Origin: Coralliovum pocilloporae
GTDB taxonomy: Bacteria; Pseudomonadota; Alphaproteobacteria; Rhizobiales; Cohaesibacteraceae
Direction: 5' to 3'
Length of the DNA: 64,000 nt
NCBI RefSeq assembly: GCF_030845175.1
Contig: NZ_CP132542.1
Location: forward strand, 62,001-126,000
The position numbers were made by a program, and so were the translations under genes. The notes beneath the pieces were generated by a model, which saw nothing but the letters and a program-made list of their open reading frames with translations, ran no database searches and was not told where the DNA came from. This document shows, piece after piece, positions 1 through 9,283 of the stretch. Numbering within the stretch: position 1 is the stretch's first letter; every line of letters starts with the position of its first letter.

Positions 1-1449
1 AACTGGTACAGCAGCAGGCATAACTTCAGAATACACGATAGCCCGACCACTCAGGAGTGACCGAAGGGTTATTCCCACCACGCCAAAAATAAAGACGACA
101 GCAACTGCAGCAATGACAAACAGCCCAACATTGGGGAAATATGGCTTGCTCGGCACCGACGCGTTCGACACAACACGCGCATCTGGCAGGAACGCATCAA
201 CATTCTGCCGCGCCAAAGCTTCACGATACCGCTTGAGGAACGTCTCGAGCAGATCACGATCCGATGTCGCCTCCCGCTCCAGTTCGCGCAACTTCACCGA
301 CTGGGTATCAGCATTGGCAGAAACTTGCTGAAGCTGCGTCAGCTTCGCCTCAAGAGATTCTACTCGCTTGCGAGCAACCGTTGCATCATTTTCAAGTGCA
401 CGTCTGAGGTTACGGGCTTCCGAACGGATTTCCTTATCCAGATCAGCGATCTGGGACTGGATTGCCTTGATCGTCGGATGGCCAGGCAGAAGTGAAGCAG
501 ACAGTTGAGCCAGCCGGGCCTTCAACTGTGCTTTCTGCTCGCGCAAACGCTGGATAAGCTGAGAGTTGATGACCTCACGAGAGGTATCGAGAGATCCACC
601 CCCATCAAGCAAAGACTGGATCTGCGATGCCTTAGCTTCCGCATCGAGCTGAACGCCGCGCGCACGAGCCAGTTCCGTGTTCAGACTGCTGAGTTGTTCG
701 CGATTGAGAGGCGTATTGCTCTGGCCAATCTGTAATCCGGTTTCGGCACGATATTCAGCTACCCGGTTTTCTGACAATGTTACCGTCTCGCGGAGGCGCG
801 CAATCTCGCTTTCAAGCCAGACCACAGCTTCCTTGGTCCGCTGTTCCTTTACCTCTCCCTGGAAAGCAAGGTATTCGGAAACAACGGTGTTGGCAGCAGC
901 AGCTGCAAAGGTCGGGTCCATCGAAGAGTAATCAATGGTTATAACGCGTGTTCCACGTACTTCATAAACCTCCAGCCCTTCCGAAAAGCGGGCAACACGG
1001 TCATATTCCGGGTTCACGCTACGCTTCGGTCCGCCGAGGTTGAAAATACCACTGACACTGTCAAACAGCTGCTTTACGATACCCCGCTCATTCTCACGCT
1101 CTTTTTCGCTGGCCGGCATTTCTCCTGTCTTGGCGACAACGCGACGCAGCAAGTCGACGGAGGCAAGCATCTCGACCTGACTGCGAACACCTTCCTTGTC
1201 GAGAATCGTGCGCTCTTCCGATCGCACCCCACTTTCGGCAGGTCGCGTGAAAACACTGTCATTAGCTGCAACGATAATTTGCGCGGTCGCTCTGTACTTC
1301 GGATCAACCATCTGCATCAGAAACAGGACAAAAACCCCTGCGATCAATGCACTGGCTATCAGTTTGTACTTGGCACGCCAGAGTGCCGCAGCAATATATC
1401 CAACATCAATTTCACCATCGGCATCCGATGGTCTGTATTGCATAGCCAT
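1..1449 (-). CDS. Wzz/GumC-like polysaccharide chain-length/export protein (3' end missing)
   Basis: Inner-membrane co-polymerase expected to set polysaccharide chain length and link it to export. The visible 483 residues show an N-terminal membrane segment (about residues 30-50, ending FVLFLMQMV), a long periplasmic helical part rich in Arg/Glu (about 180-400), and a second membrane segment (starting GLFVIAAVAVVFIFG) near the window edge. The frame runs off the window start, so a C-terminal tyrosine-kinase domain can be neither seen nor excluded. The start at 1449 is preceded by GAGGG at suitable spacing; a second ATG lies two codons on. It is divergent from a Wza-like gene and belongs to the polysaccharide locus to its right. 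The family is clear; the exact polymer is unknown. Confidence 0.85.
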   Translation of the reverse strand, partial: MAMQYRPSDADGEIDVGYIAAALWRAKYKLIASALIAGVFVLFLMQMVDPKYRATAQIIVAANDSVFTRPAESGVRSEERTILDKEGVRSQVEMLASVDLLRRVVAKTGEMPASEKERENERGIVKQLFDSVSGIFNLGGPKRSVNPEYDRVARFSEGLEVYEVRGTRVITIDYSSMDPTFAAAAANTVVSEYLAFQGEVKEQRTKEAVVWLESEIARLRETVTLSENRVAEYRAETGLQIGQSNTPLNREQLSSLNTELARARGVQLDAEAKASQIQSLLDGGGSLDTSREVINSQLIQRLREQKAQLKARLAQLSASLLPGHPTIKAIQSQIADLDKEIRSEARNLRRALENDATVARKRVESLEAKLTQLQQVSANADTQSVKLRELEREATSDRDLLETFLKRYREALARQNVDAFLPDARVVSNASVPSKPYFPNVGLFVIAAVAVVFIFGVVGITLRSLLSGRAIVYSEVMPAAVPV

Positions 1450-1633
1450 GCTCTTTGCCCTCAATCCTGTCAGGACAATGCGCTGTCAAGGTAACGGTTT
1501 CGTTAAGCTATACCGTACTCCCATAATGCGCGTTACGTCTCGCCATAAGTCTGGCGACCAATTATGGCATAAACACTTCAGCGCCAGATTTACTCGACAT
1601 TAACCAAGAAATCCGATTTTGGAGAGAGTTTCG

Positions 1634-2206
1634 ATGAGATCGGATTGTGTAATGTTTATTCGCTCAATTGCCATAGCCCTTGTTCTGGCGCTTGCCGCGT
1701 GCTCTTCAACAGCACCGCGCAACCCATCCCTGACACAAGGGTTGAAGGGTCCATATCGCCTCGACAGTGGTGACCAGTTACGTATTCTGGTGTTTGGCCA
1801 ACGAGAGCTGACCAACAGCTATACGGTCGATCAGTCAGGGTTTCTCTCGTTCCCGCTTGTAGGGGCTATTCCTGCCCGCGGCCGCACGACAGCCGACATG
1901 GAAAAAGCCATTGCCAAGAAACTCAAGAACGGTTTCCTGAGAAACCCGGATGTTACGGTTGAAGTTCAGACATTCCGGCCTTTCTTTATTCGCGGCGCTG
2001 TACGAGCACCAGGCCAGTTTCCTTATGTGAACGGCATGACCGTGGAAAACGCTATTGCCATTGCCGGAGGCTTCACTGAGCGAGCTGCCAAGAAATCTGT
2101 CTTCATTACACGGCATATTAACGGCAAGGTGATAAACGGACGTCTTGCATTAACTGATCCGATCAGGCCCGGGGATACGATCCGGATTGACGAGCGTCTG
2201 TTCTGA
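1634..2206 (+). CDS. Wza-like polysaccharide export lipoprotein (single SLBB type)
   Basis: Outer-membrane polysaccharide export protein of about 190 aa. It has a lipoprotein signal (LALAAC-S lipobox, about residues 11-19), then a Poly_export domain (YRLDSGDQLRILVFGQRELT) and one SLBB-like domain (FFIRGAVRAPGQFPYVNGMT). This short form is common in rhizobia; E. coli Wza is about twice as long. The start was set at ATG 1634, because GGAGAG lies 7 nt upstream; a TTG at 1619 is in frame but would place that sequence inside the gene. It is divergent from the Wzz-like gene and followed 53 bp later by a glycosyltransferase, consistent with one export locus. Confidence 0.88.
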   Translation: MRSDCVMFIRSIAIALVLALAACSSTAPRNPSLTQGLKGPYRLDSGDQLRILVFGQRELTNSYTVDQSGFLSFPLVGAIPARGRTTADMEKAIAKKLKNGFLRNPDVTVEVQTFRPFFIRGAVRAPGQFPYVNGMTVENAIAIAGGFTERAAKKSVFITRHINGKVINGRLALTDPIRPGDTIRIDERLF

Positions 2207-2259
2207 TCCAGGCTCCGGCATCTATCCGGAAAAGCCATTGAGAGCGGAACCGGAATTCC

Positions 2260-3402
2260 ATGCACCAGCAAAATGCCCGTATCGTGCACTGTGTCAGATC
2301 ACCGGTTGGTGGCATTTTCCGCCACATCGAAGATCTCATCCGTCACCAGAGTGCCGAAGGAAACGCTGTCGGCCTTATCTATGACAGCCTGACAGAAGGC
2401 CCCGTCGAACGCGCTCACGCAGAACGCATGGCACCGTATCTCGCACTGGGTGCACATACGGTTCCGATGGCTCGAAGCCTTGGTCCAGCAGATGCTTTCT
2501 CCGTTATGCGCATTCATCGTCTGGTCAGGAGCATGGCACCGGACATACTTCATGGCCATGGTGCAAAGGGTGGCGCATATTCCCGTATGCTGGGTGGCCT
2601 CAACAGCATCATGCGGCGTCCACTCGTGACACTCTACAGTCCGCATGGCGGAAGCCTTCATTACGACCCACAGAGCCTGAAAGGAAAGCTGTTCTTCTCA
2701 CTGGAACGCTTCCTTGAGCGCTGGACATCATCATTGGTCTTTGTCTGCCAATATGAAAAGAACGTCTACAGCAACAAGGTTGGTTCACCCTGTTGTCCTG
2801 CAGCCGTCATTCACAATGGCGTACGCCCTGAAGAATTTGAACCCGTTGCCGAAGCAGACTCCATATCTGACTTTGTTTTCTTCGGCACGCTCAGAGATCT
2901 GAAAGGCCCCGATCTCTTTCTCAGTGCAATCACTCAACTCCCCTCCGAGACGCGAGCAGACATTGTTGGGGATGGGCCTGACCGTCCGCGCTATGAAGCT
3001 ATGGCAGCAGAACTTGGGCTGAAAGAGCGCATAACATTTCACGGCTCACGTCCTCCGCGTGAAACGTTCGGCCTGGGACGATGTGTTGTGATGCCATCCC
3101 GTGCTGAATCGTTCCCCTATGCGGTCCTTGAGGCTCTTGCAGCCGCAAAACCTGTCATCACGACCAATGTCGGCGGTATATCAGAAATGTTTCAAGCCTC
3201 TGACAGCCGCCTTATTCCTGCCGATGATGTGGCTAGTCTGGTAACAGCAATGGCACAGTTTCAACAAAATACCACCGCCTGGCAGGCACGTGCGCAAGAT
3301 GAACAGCTCTTCATCAAGACGCATTTCCAGGCCAGCCAGATGGCCGAGACGGTGAGCAATCTCTATCGCGACCTTCTCAGATCTGTATCGGCGACATCAT
3401 GA
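2260..3402 (+). CDS. Glycosyltransferase family 4 (GT-B fold)
   Basis: Retaining GT4-type glycosyltransferase of 380 aa, probably adding a sugar to the lipid-linked polysaccharide at the cytoplasmic face. An N-terminal acceptor half opens with IVHCVRSPVGGIFRHIEDL. The C-terminal nucleotide-sugar half has the family's E-x7-E region (PSRAESFPYAVLEALAAAKP) and the following VGGISEMF. No signal peptide or membrane segment is seen. It overlaps the next gene by 4 bp (ATGA), so the two are translationally coupled. Donor and acceptor sugars cannot be read from sequence. Confidence 0.88.
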   Translation: MHQQNARIVHCVRSPVGGIFRHIEDLIRHQSAEGNAVGLIYDSLTEGPVERAHAERMAPYLALGAHTVPMARSLGPADAFSVMRIHRLVRSMAPDILHGHGAKGGAYSRMLGGLNSIMRRPLVTLYSPHGGSLHYDPQSLKGKLFFSLERFLERWTSSLVFVCQYEKNVYSNKVGSPCCPAAVIHNGVRPEEFEPVAEADSISDFVFFGTLRDLKGPDLFLSAITQLPSETRADIVGDGPDRPRYEAMAAELGLKERITFHGSRPPRETFGLGRCVVMPSRAESFPYAVLEALAAAKPVITTNVGGISEMFQASDSRLIPADDVASLVTAMAQFQQNTTAWQARAQDEQLFIKTHFQASQMAETVSNLYRDLLRSVSATS

Positions 3403-4688
3403 CCGGACCAATCCTCCCTCCATACGAACCGCGTTGGACAGTTCGGGTACCTGACAAGTCCGGTCGAGAAATATTGATCAGCTTTGTGCTTGGTTTTGCA
3501 GTCTTCCTCGGCGGGTTTGTCCTGATGGAGCCAGCTCCTTATGAGCTTTTCTTCGTTATACTCATAGCAGCCTGGATTTTGACAGGAGCATTGACACTGT
3601 CGCGAACGACAGCAACTCTTTTACTGCTGTTGATGGTGTTCACTGCTGGCGGTTTTATTTCCATGACACAGGTCGCCCGTCTGAATCAGACAATCGCCAT
3701 CTATGTGCTTGTGACAGGCTTTCTTTGCGCAACCAGTATTTTTCTGGCCAGCGTAATCAGCAGAAAACCGGAAACCCGGCTGTCTGCCATACAAACCGGA
3801 TATCTCGTGGCAGCGACCATCGTCGCCTGCCTGGGTATTGCCGGATATTTCAATCTCATTCCCGGAGCCGACGTTCTGACCCGGTACGGTCGGGCAAAAA
3901 GCACCTTTGAAGATCCCAATGTTTATGGTCCGTTTCTGGTACTTGGTGCTGCAATCCTGACACGACAGACGATGATCGGCAGACGCAACAAACGCCTGTT
4001 CTCTGCTGCCTTTCTCGGCATCCTGCTGCTCGGCATCCTGCTGAGTTTCTCCCGGGCCGCCTGGGCACTCGCCTTGTTCAGCTGCGGCAGCATAGTTGCC
4101 CTCACCTTTGTCGAGCATAGGAATCCCGTCTTCAGACTGAGATTGATCGCTGTCGCATTAATCGGCGTCGGCCTAATGGGCCTAGGTCTCTTTGCGGCTC
4201 TTTCATCAGGCGCTTTGGGAGATCTGTTCACAGAGCGTCTTCAGCTCGTGCAAGAATATGACAGCGCACCTGATGGTCGCTTCGCACGACATCTTGATGG
4301 TTTCGCCCTTGCGTTAACAAGCCCCCTGGGAATCGGTCCACTTCAGTTCGCAAAGGTCTACGGTGAAGACCCACACAATCTGTACCTGAAATCAGCAATG
4401 GCCTATGGCTGGCCCGGTCTTATCAGCATGATACTGCTAATTCTGATCACTCTTGTACATGGGTTCCGGCAGCTCCTGCTGAAAAGGCCATGGACACCGC
4501 TCCTTCAGGCCTGTTTCGTGACCTTCCTTGGGCATGTCTGTATTGGCCTCGTTATTGATCTCGACCATTGGAGACATTTCTATCTGCTGCTGGGCCTCCT
4601 CTGGGGAATGTATGCAGCTAACGCGAGACTACGCGCGCACTCTCATACCATTACTCAGACAATGGCAAATCCGGGTCAAACCTCATAG
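3399..4688 (+). CDS. O-antigen ligase/polymerase family membrane protein (Wzy/WaaL-like)
   Basis: Polytopic inner-membrane protein of 429 aa with about 10-12 hydrophobic segments, matching the Wzy_C/O-antigen ligase superfamily. Typical marks are a loop Arg in LTRYGRAKSTFEDPNVYGPF, FSRAAWALALF in the middle, and a periplasmic loop ending PHNLYLKSAMAYGWPG, where conserved His and Tyr are expected. The family either polymerises repeat units or ligates them to lipid A core; gene context (Wzz-like, Wza-like) favours polymerase of an exopolysaccharide. It starts inside the glycosyltransferase stop and its 3' end overlaps the convergent GFA gene by 13 bp. Confidence 0.85.
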   Translation: MTGPILPPYEPRWTVRVPDKSGREILISFVLGFAVFLGGFVLMEPAPYELFFVILIAAWILTGALTLSRTTATLLLLLMVFTAGGFISMTQVARLNQTIAIYVLVTGFLCATSIFLASVISRKPETRLSAIQTGYLVAATIVACLGIAGYFNLIPGADVLTRYGRAKSTFEDPNVYGPFLVLGAAILTRQTMIGRRNKRLFSAAFLGILLLGILLSFSRAAWALALFSCGSIVALTFVEHRNPVFRLRLIAVALIGVGLMGLGLFAALSSGALGDLFTERLQLVQEYDSAPDGRFARHLDGFALALTSPLGIGPLQFAKVYGEDPHNLYLKSAMAYGWPGLISMILLILITLVHGFRQLLLKRPWTPLLQACFVTFLGHVCIGLVIDLDHWRHFYLLLGLLWGMYAANARLRAHSHTITQTMANPGQTS

Positions 4689-5104
4689 TCACTCAGATCT
4701 TCCGGTGCATGAAGCAGAGTGCTGTCATGTTTAGGCAGATCATCACCCATCTGAAGCCAGGACAGCTTGCTTTTATAGTTTACATGGAAGGTCGGTTTAA
4801 AATTTTCAGGATCCTCCAAAGAAGCCGCATAGAGATGCATGCCGCCTTTGTAATGGTCTGCTTCAAAACCCATTGGTGCCCCGCAGTGACCGCAGAAATG
4901 CCTGTAGACACCTTCTGAACTCTCAAGCGTCTTTGGCGCGTCCCCTGTCCATCGAAAGTTCCGGAGGGGAATACCCAGCCAGGCAACCACAGGGGCCGAA
5001 CAATTCCGGCGGCAGTCATCACAATGGCAATAGCAGGCCCAGGTCACTTCACCTTCATATTCCCAACGAGTCTTATTGCAGAGACAGTGGCCACGGGTTG
5101 TCAT
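4676..5104 (-). CDS. GFA/CENP-V family zinc protein
   Basis: Small protein (142 aa) of the glutathione-dependent formaldehyde-activating (GFA)/CENP-V fold. The zinc-binding cysteines are all present: HCLC near the N-terminus, CYCHCDDC around residue 25, and CGHCGAPMGF in the middle. Most bacterial members have no proven substrate, so a formaldehyde role should not be assumed. The start was placed at ATG 5104, which has GGAGAG just upstream; a longer frame to 5125 would absorb that site. It is convergent with the polysaccharide polymerase and followed upstream by a long intergenic region. Confidence 0.85.
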   Translation of the reverse strand: MTTRGHCLCNKTRWEYEGEVTWACYCHCDDCRRNCSAPVVAWLGIPLRNFRWTGDAPKTLESSEGVYRHFCGHCGAPMGFEADHYKGGMHLYAASLEDPENFKPTFHVNYKSKLSWLQMGDDLPKHDSTLLHAPEDLSDYEV

Positions 5105-5493
5105 GGAACTCTCCTCAAACCTCAAAAGACATAATCCTCAGCAGCAAGATTTGCATGATATCCAGCCAACACAATGCATAAAGCGGACTAATCACGTTCC
5201 AGATACGACACAGATCCTGCGACCGTGTTTGGAACATGCAAGCAGACAGACTGGAGATCAGGGAAGGTCACGCGGAACGAGAGGAATTAAGTCAGCTCCC
5301 ATGATCACCATATCGACCATGAAGCCTCCGCCACGCCAGGCTTTAAAGTACCAGATCTTTAACTTGGATTGGTAGCCGTGCTTTAAGAGTTTGTTTCTGC
5401 GCGAGCTTTTATCTGAAAAGTCTATCAACTTTTCAGAAGCACGCTGTAAACCGAAGCAGCAGCAAGACTTTAGCTCTTGAGCGAACTAAATAA
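5105..5493. other. Intergenic region between GFA gene and tRNA-Pro
   Basis: About 390 bp without a convincing gene. It holds the GFA promoter side, a long imperfect inverted repeat (GTTCCA at 5196-5201 and TGGAAC at 5230-5235, with ACAC/GTGT inside), and the structured repeat described at 5341-5455. The region around the inverted repeat could encode a small RNA, but nothing else supports that. Confidence 0.4.
5341..5455 (+). repeat. Interspersed intergenic hairpin repeat, copy 1
   Basis: This stretch aligns almost without gaps to 59484-59598. The core (5401-5438) is 33/38 identical to 59545-59582. The core contains a perfect 9-bp inverted repeat, TCTGAAAAG at 5412-5420 and CTTTTCAGA at 5429-5437, with an 8-nt loop. 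In copy 2 one stem pair changes from T-A to C-G, a compensatory change that argues for a selected RNA or DNA hairpin. It lies between tRNA-Pro and the GFA gene. The repeat family is not identified. Confidence 0.7.
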
Positions 5494-5570
5494 TGGTCGG
5501 AGCGATAGGATTCGAACCTACGACCCCCTCACCCCCAGCGAGGTGCGCTACCAGACTGCGCTACGCTCCG
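5494..5570 (-). tRNA. tRNA-Pro (anticodon GGG)
   Basis: A 77-nt tRNA on the minus strand with a 7-bp acceptor stem (CGGAGCG/CGCTCCG), a D arm with GCGC/GCGC, and an anticodon stem CCUCG/UGAGG (last pair G-U). The loop CUGGGGG places anticodon GGG at positions 34-36. The T arm contains GGTTCGAATCC. The 3' CCA is encoded (5494-5496). It reads CCC and wobble CCU proline codons. Confidence 0.96.
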
Positions 5571-5691
5571 ACTGGGGCGCACTATATGAGCGGTGTTCTG
5601 AAATAGCAATTCGAAACCGCGCTGTATCACCAGGGTTTTTATAGAGGCTGAATTTGGGTTCTAGGGTCTACCTGTCCTGCGCTCTTGTTTG

Positions 5692-5728
5692 CGTCCATTC
5701 TGCCCTTCCCTGATAAACAGAATGGACG
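5692..5728. terminator. Perfect 11-bp inverted repeat downstream of the MerR gene
   Basis: CGTCCATTCTG (5692-5702) and CAGAATGGACG (5718-5728) form an 11-bp stem with a 15-nt loop, 19 bp past the stop codon of the MerR-family gene. There is no T-tract on the minus strand, so it may be an RNA 3'-end hairpin, a weak terminator, or part of the tRNA-Pro upstream region. Confidence 0.45.
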
Positions 5729-5747
5729 TGAGCAATGAGTTTTGACC

Positions 5748-6548
5748 CTAGCGAACCTGATCCAGTATGCGCTTGCACTCCAGCAGCTCAAACAAGGTTG
5801 ACTGCAGACGCCTCACATCGTCACGAGACAATTCCTGTGAGGAACTGTCACCGGATCGATCCGAGACCGGAGCTACAGGCGTCCTGGAAACTCGAGAAAG
5901 GACAGGTTCTTTGGCCCGACCAGCAGCAGTCGGACGAGGTGCAGACACCGCAGAAGGTTTAGGCTTGCTCTGTGCGGGTTCTGCCACGACTTGCTCAGGC
6001 GCTATCTGTTCAGCAACAACGGCCTCAGGCTGGTCAGCAGTTTTGGGGGCCGCTGGAACGTCAGGCTCCGGCTCCGAATGAATCTCATCGACCGGATCAG
6101 CTTCTGCTGTCTTTTCTGAAGCCTCTCTCATCACCTGCGGAGCACCACTTCCCTGACCGTTTGGCTGGACTCTGGCTGGCTCAGCCTCGACCACAATACG
6201 GGGCTGTGGTTCCGGAGCAGGTTCAGCAATAACGGGCGCTTCCAGCTCTATCTCGACCGGGTCAGCATCCTGCCAGATTGTCTGAACATATTTGATCCCT
6301 TGCTCTTTGAGGATCCGCTGAACGCCTTTGATGGTGTAGCCTTCATCATAGAGCAGATGCCGGATCCCCATCAGAAGATCCACATCGTCAGACCGGTAGT
6401 AGCGTCGTCCTCCACCACGCTTCATCGGTTTGATTTGTGAGAATCGGGTTTCCCAAAACCTCAGCACATGCTGCGGGAGATCCATCTCCTCGGCAACTTC
6501 GCTGATTGTCCGGAACGCATCTCTGCTCTTTTCCAACACCGCACCCAA
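5748..6548 (-). CDS. MerR-family transcriptional regulator with long Pro/Ala-rich tail
   Basis: A DNA-binding protein of up to 266 aa. The N-terminal winged HTH of MerR type occupies about residues 12-82 ([20 protein letters not shown], then [15 protein letters not shown]). A low-complexity linker rich in Pro, Ala, Glu and Val follows (about 95-235), and a short C-terminal helix ([20 protein letters not shown]) may dimerise. There is no metal-binding cysteine set. This gene sits next to ihfA in many Rhizobiales; its target is unknown. The start is uncertain: TTG 6548, GTG 6539 or TTG 6536, none with a strong ribosome site; relatives usually begin near the EKSRDAF sequence. Confidence 0.88.
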   Translation of the reverse strand: MGAVLEKSRDAFRTISEVAEEMDLPQHVLRFWETRFSQIKPMKRGGGRRYYRSDDVDLLMGIRHLLYDEGYTIKGVQRILKEQGIKYVQTIWQDADPVEIELEAPVIAEPAPEPQPRIVVEAEPARVQPNGQGSGAPQVMREASEKTAEADPVDEIHSEPEPDVPAAPKTADQPEAVVAEQIAPEQVVAEPAQSKPKPSAVSAPRPTAAGRAKEPVLSRVSRTPVAPVSDRSGDSSSQELSRDDVRRLQSTLFELLECKRILDQVR

Positions 6549-6574
6549 TATACGCAGATGATCTGTCGTCAGGT

Positions 6575-6895
6575 TTATTTCCCGGCGTTACCGCCTTTGG
6601 AAAGTCCGTCATTCACACGGTTCTTCAGAACATTGCTCGGTTTGAAGACCATGACACGCCGTGGCGAAATCGGAACTTCCTCACCGGTTTTGGGATTACG
6701 TCCAATCCGTTCTCCTTTGGAACGGACGACAAAAGAACCAAATGACGACAACTTGACGGTTTCACCGGTCACAAGACAGTCTGAAATCTCCTTGAGAACA
6801 AGCTCAACAAGATCCGACGACTCTGTCCGGGACAAACCAACCTTCTGATAGACGGCCTCGCACAGGTCAGCGCGCGTAATCGTTTTCCCCCCCAT
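6575..6895 (-). CDS. ihfA: Integration host factor subunit alpha
   Basis: DNA-bending histone-like protein (106 aa), the alpha subunit of heterodimeric IHF, used in promoter architecture and recombination. It shows the full HU/IHF fold with the DNA-intercalating beta arm bearing [19 protein letters not shown] and the N-terminal [11 protein letters not shown] helix. Its partner IhfB is not in the window. The start ATG 6895 has GAGGG upstream. It is followed 26 bp later by the MerR gene, so co-transcription is likely. Confidence 0.96.
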   Translation of the reverse strand: MGGKTITRADLCEAVYQKVGLSRTESSDLVELVLKEISDCLVTGETVKLSSFGSFVVRSKGERIGRNPKTGEEVPISPRRVMVFKPSNVLKNRVNDGLSKGGNAGK

Positions 6896-6960
6896 CAGAC
6901 ACCCTCAGCTTTTTGTTTTTTCATAGCAGGTCAAATATATAGTCGGAAACCAACTCACAA

Positions 6961-6989
6961 AGCGTATTGCCTTAACGTCCCCCGGTCAA
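6961..6989 (-). promoter_or_regulatory. Candidate promoter of ihfA
   Basis: On the minus strand a TTGACC -35 (6984-6989) is separated by 17 nt from TACGCT (6961-6966), about 65 nt upstream of the ihfA start. Seen by eye only; a second AT-rich box (TATATAT) lies closer to the gene and could be an alternative -10. Confidence 0.35.
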
Positions 6990-7096
6990 CAGGCAGGAAC
7001 CGTAGAAACGAAAGTTTAAGCGTTCCTTGAGGTGGTATTATATTACAAAAATCACGATTTGGGGCACCGAACGCATAAGTTGTCACCCAGCCAAAA

Positions 7097-8074
7097 TTAC
7101 CAGCGCAGGAGGACAGAACCCCAGGTGAATCCTCCACCCATCGCTTCCAGCATCACCAGGTCACCGGTCTTGATTCGACCGTCCCGACGGGCCTCAGTCA
7201 AAGCAAGCGGCACAGATGCAGCGGATGTATTGCCATGTTTCTGAACAGTGCAAACAACCTTCTGCGGATCGATGCCCAGCTTCTTGGCACTGCTGTCGAT
7301 AATCCGTTTGTTTGCCTGATGCGGAACAAACCAGGTCAGATCATCCGCGGTCAGGCCCGTCTCTGAAAAGGCATCATCGACCACATCGGAAATCATGCCG
7401 ACAGCATGTTTGAAAACCTCACGGCCCTCCATGCGGAGATGACCAACGGTCTGGGTAGAAGATGGCCCGCCATCCACATAAAGCTTCTTCTGATGGCAAC
7501 CGTCAGAGCGCAGCTTGCAGGTAAGAATACCCCGGTCATCAACGGTGCCCTCGCCTTCCTGCGCCTCCAGAACCACAGCTCCAGCGCCGTCACCGAACAG
7601 GACGCAGGTGGTTCTGTCTTCCCAATCAAGAATTCGTGAGAATGTCTCCGCACCGATCACCAGAACACGTTTGGCAAGCCCGGCCTTGATATAGGCGTCC
7701 GCCGTGGTCATCGCATAAACGAATCCGGAACAGACTGCATGCACATCAAACGCGGCACCATGGCTCATGCCCAGGCGATGCTGGATGCTGACAGATGTTG
7801 CCGGAAATGTATTGTCGGGGGTCGCGGTTGCCAGGATAATCAGATCCAGGGACGAGGCATCAATCCCGGCATCGTCCAACGCAGCCTTTGCCGCATTGTA
7901 TCCGAGATCAGAAGTGGTCTGGCCTTCAGCAGCAATATGGCGCTGAGAAATGCCTGTCCGCTGAACAATCCATTCATCAGACGTATCAACCATTTGCGCC
8001 AGATCGCTATTGGTCAGCGCCTTCTCGGGAAGGTACGAACCGCATCCCAGAACCACAGATCGGACGACTCTCAC
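7097..8074 (-). CDS. fabH: Beta-ketoacyl-ACP synthase III
   Basis: Condenses acetyl-CoA with malonyl-ACP to start fatty-acid synthesis. All 325 residues fit KAS III, with the catalytic triad Cys115 (HAVCSGF), His252 ([10 protein letters not shown]) and Asn282 (KHGNTSAAS). It starts inside the plsX stop codon (4-bp ATGA overlap), the classic plsX-fabH coupling that balances phospholipid and fatty-acid initiation. A 200-bp gap separates it from ihfA downstream. Confidence 0.97.
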   Translation of the reverse strand: MRVVRSVVLGCGSYLPEKALTNSDLAQMVDTSDEWIVQRTGISQRHIAAEGQTTSDLGYNAAKAALDDAGIDASSLDLIILATATPDNTFPATSVSIQHRLGMSHGAAFDVHAVCSGFVYAMTTADAYIKAGLAKRVLVIGAETFSRILDWEDRTTCVLFGDGAGAVVLEAQEGEGTVDDRGILTCKLRSDGCHQKKLYVDGGPSSTQTVGHLRMEGREVFKHAVGMISDVVDDAFSETGLTADDLTWFVPHQANKRIIDSSAKKLGIDPQKVVCTVQKHGNTSAASVPLALTEARRDGRIKTGDLVMLEAMGGGFTWGSVLLRW

Positions 8075-9135
8075 TCTTCTGCTCCATTCCCGGCTTGTGT
8101 CGCTTGAAAACGAGCCTTGTGATAGCGATCAAGATCATTGCCAATCTTGGTCATCAGCCCGTTGCGTGCCATGTCATATGCCAGTTCGACAGCGCTTGCG
8201 AAACCTTCCGCATCCGTTCCGCCGTGGCTTTTGATCACAATTCCATTCAACCCTAGGAAAACGCCACCATTGGCCTTCCGCGGATCCATTTTCTCGCGCA
8301 GTTTGTCAAACGCTGTCTTTGCAAGAAGATAACCCAGACGCGCTCGCCATGTTCTGCCCATGGCATCCCTCAGGTAAGAGGCAATCTGCTTGGCGGTACC
8401 TTCTGCTGTCTTGAGAGCAATATTGCCACTGAACGCTTCAGTCACCACCACATCGACAAGCCCCTTGCCGAGGCTGTCGCCTTCAACAAAGCCTTTGTAA
8501 TTCATGGTCTCCAGATTGGCTTCCCGCAGCAGGCGGCCGGCAGTCTTTACATCATCCTGCCCCTTGACCTCTTCCACGCCGATATTCAGCAGTGCAACAC
8601 TCGGGCGCTTCAGATCAAACAGCGCGCGCGCCATGGCACTTCCCATAATGGCGAAATCAAAGAGCTGCTGAGCATCGGCTCCAATCGTCGCGCCCACATC
8701 GAGAACGATGCTTTCTCCGCGGAGCGTGGGCCAGATAGCAGCAATAGCCGGGCGATCAATATTGGCCATGGTCCGAAGGCAGAATGTCGACATCGCCATA
8801 AGCGCGCCGGTATTGCCAGCAGACACACAAACATCAGCATCCAGGTTTTTGACCGCCTCGATGGCCTGCCACATGCTTGAGCGCTTGCGGCCTTTCCTCA
8901 GAGCCTGACTCGGCTTTTCATCCATCCGGACAGAGTAATCACAATGATGGAATGTCGATTTTTCCTGCAGGCGGGGATAGTTCGCCAGAAGCGGCCTGAC
9001 GACGGCTTCATCACCATAGAGCTGATAGCGAATATCCGGTCTGCGCAGCAGTGCAAGCTCAGCCCCCGGCAGAATAACCGCAGCCCCCTCATCACCGCCC
9101 ATCACATCAAGCGAAATAGTTATTGTTTTCGACAT
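8071..9135 (-). CDS. plsX: Phosphate acyltransferase
   Basis: Converts acyl-ACP to acyl-phosphate for PlsY in phospholipid synthesis; a peripheral membrane enzyme. The 354-aa frame begins with the family's [20 protein letters not shown] and carries [15 protein letters not shown] and the C-terminal [13 protein letters not shown]. It is overlapped by fabH downstream and preceded by a DUF177 gene 148 bp upstream. That order is usual in alphaproteobacteria, although no rpmF is found here. Confidence 0.97.
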   Translation of the reverse strand: MSKTITISLDVMGGDEGAAVILPGAELALLRRPDIRYQLYGDEAVVRPLLANYPRLQEKSTFHHCDYSVRMDEKPSQALRKGRKRSSMWQAIEAVKNLDADVCVSAGNTGALMAMSTFCLRTMANIDRPAIAAIWPTLRGESIVLDVGATIGADAQQLFDFAIMGSAMARALFDLKRPSVALLNIGVEEVKGQDDVKTAGRLLREANLETMNYKGFVEGDSLGKGLVDVVVTEAFSGNIALKTAEGTAKQIASYLRDAMGRTWRARLGYLLAKTAFDKLREKMDPRKANGGVFLGLNGIVIKSHGGTDAEGFASAVELAYDMARNGLMTKIGNDLDRYHKARFQATQAGNGAEE

Positions 9136-9283
9136 TCAAACGCCAAACCGGGATGGTTCTTCATGACAATGGCCGGGGTTTCCGGTGCCCCCAGTCAAGA
9201 CCAGCGAAAATACCCGTTTCCGAAGCTGAGACAACCTCTTTTCTTACCTCAGCGTGGGATCTGTCTCCCAAATCGTCCGGAAA

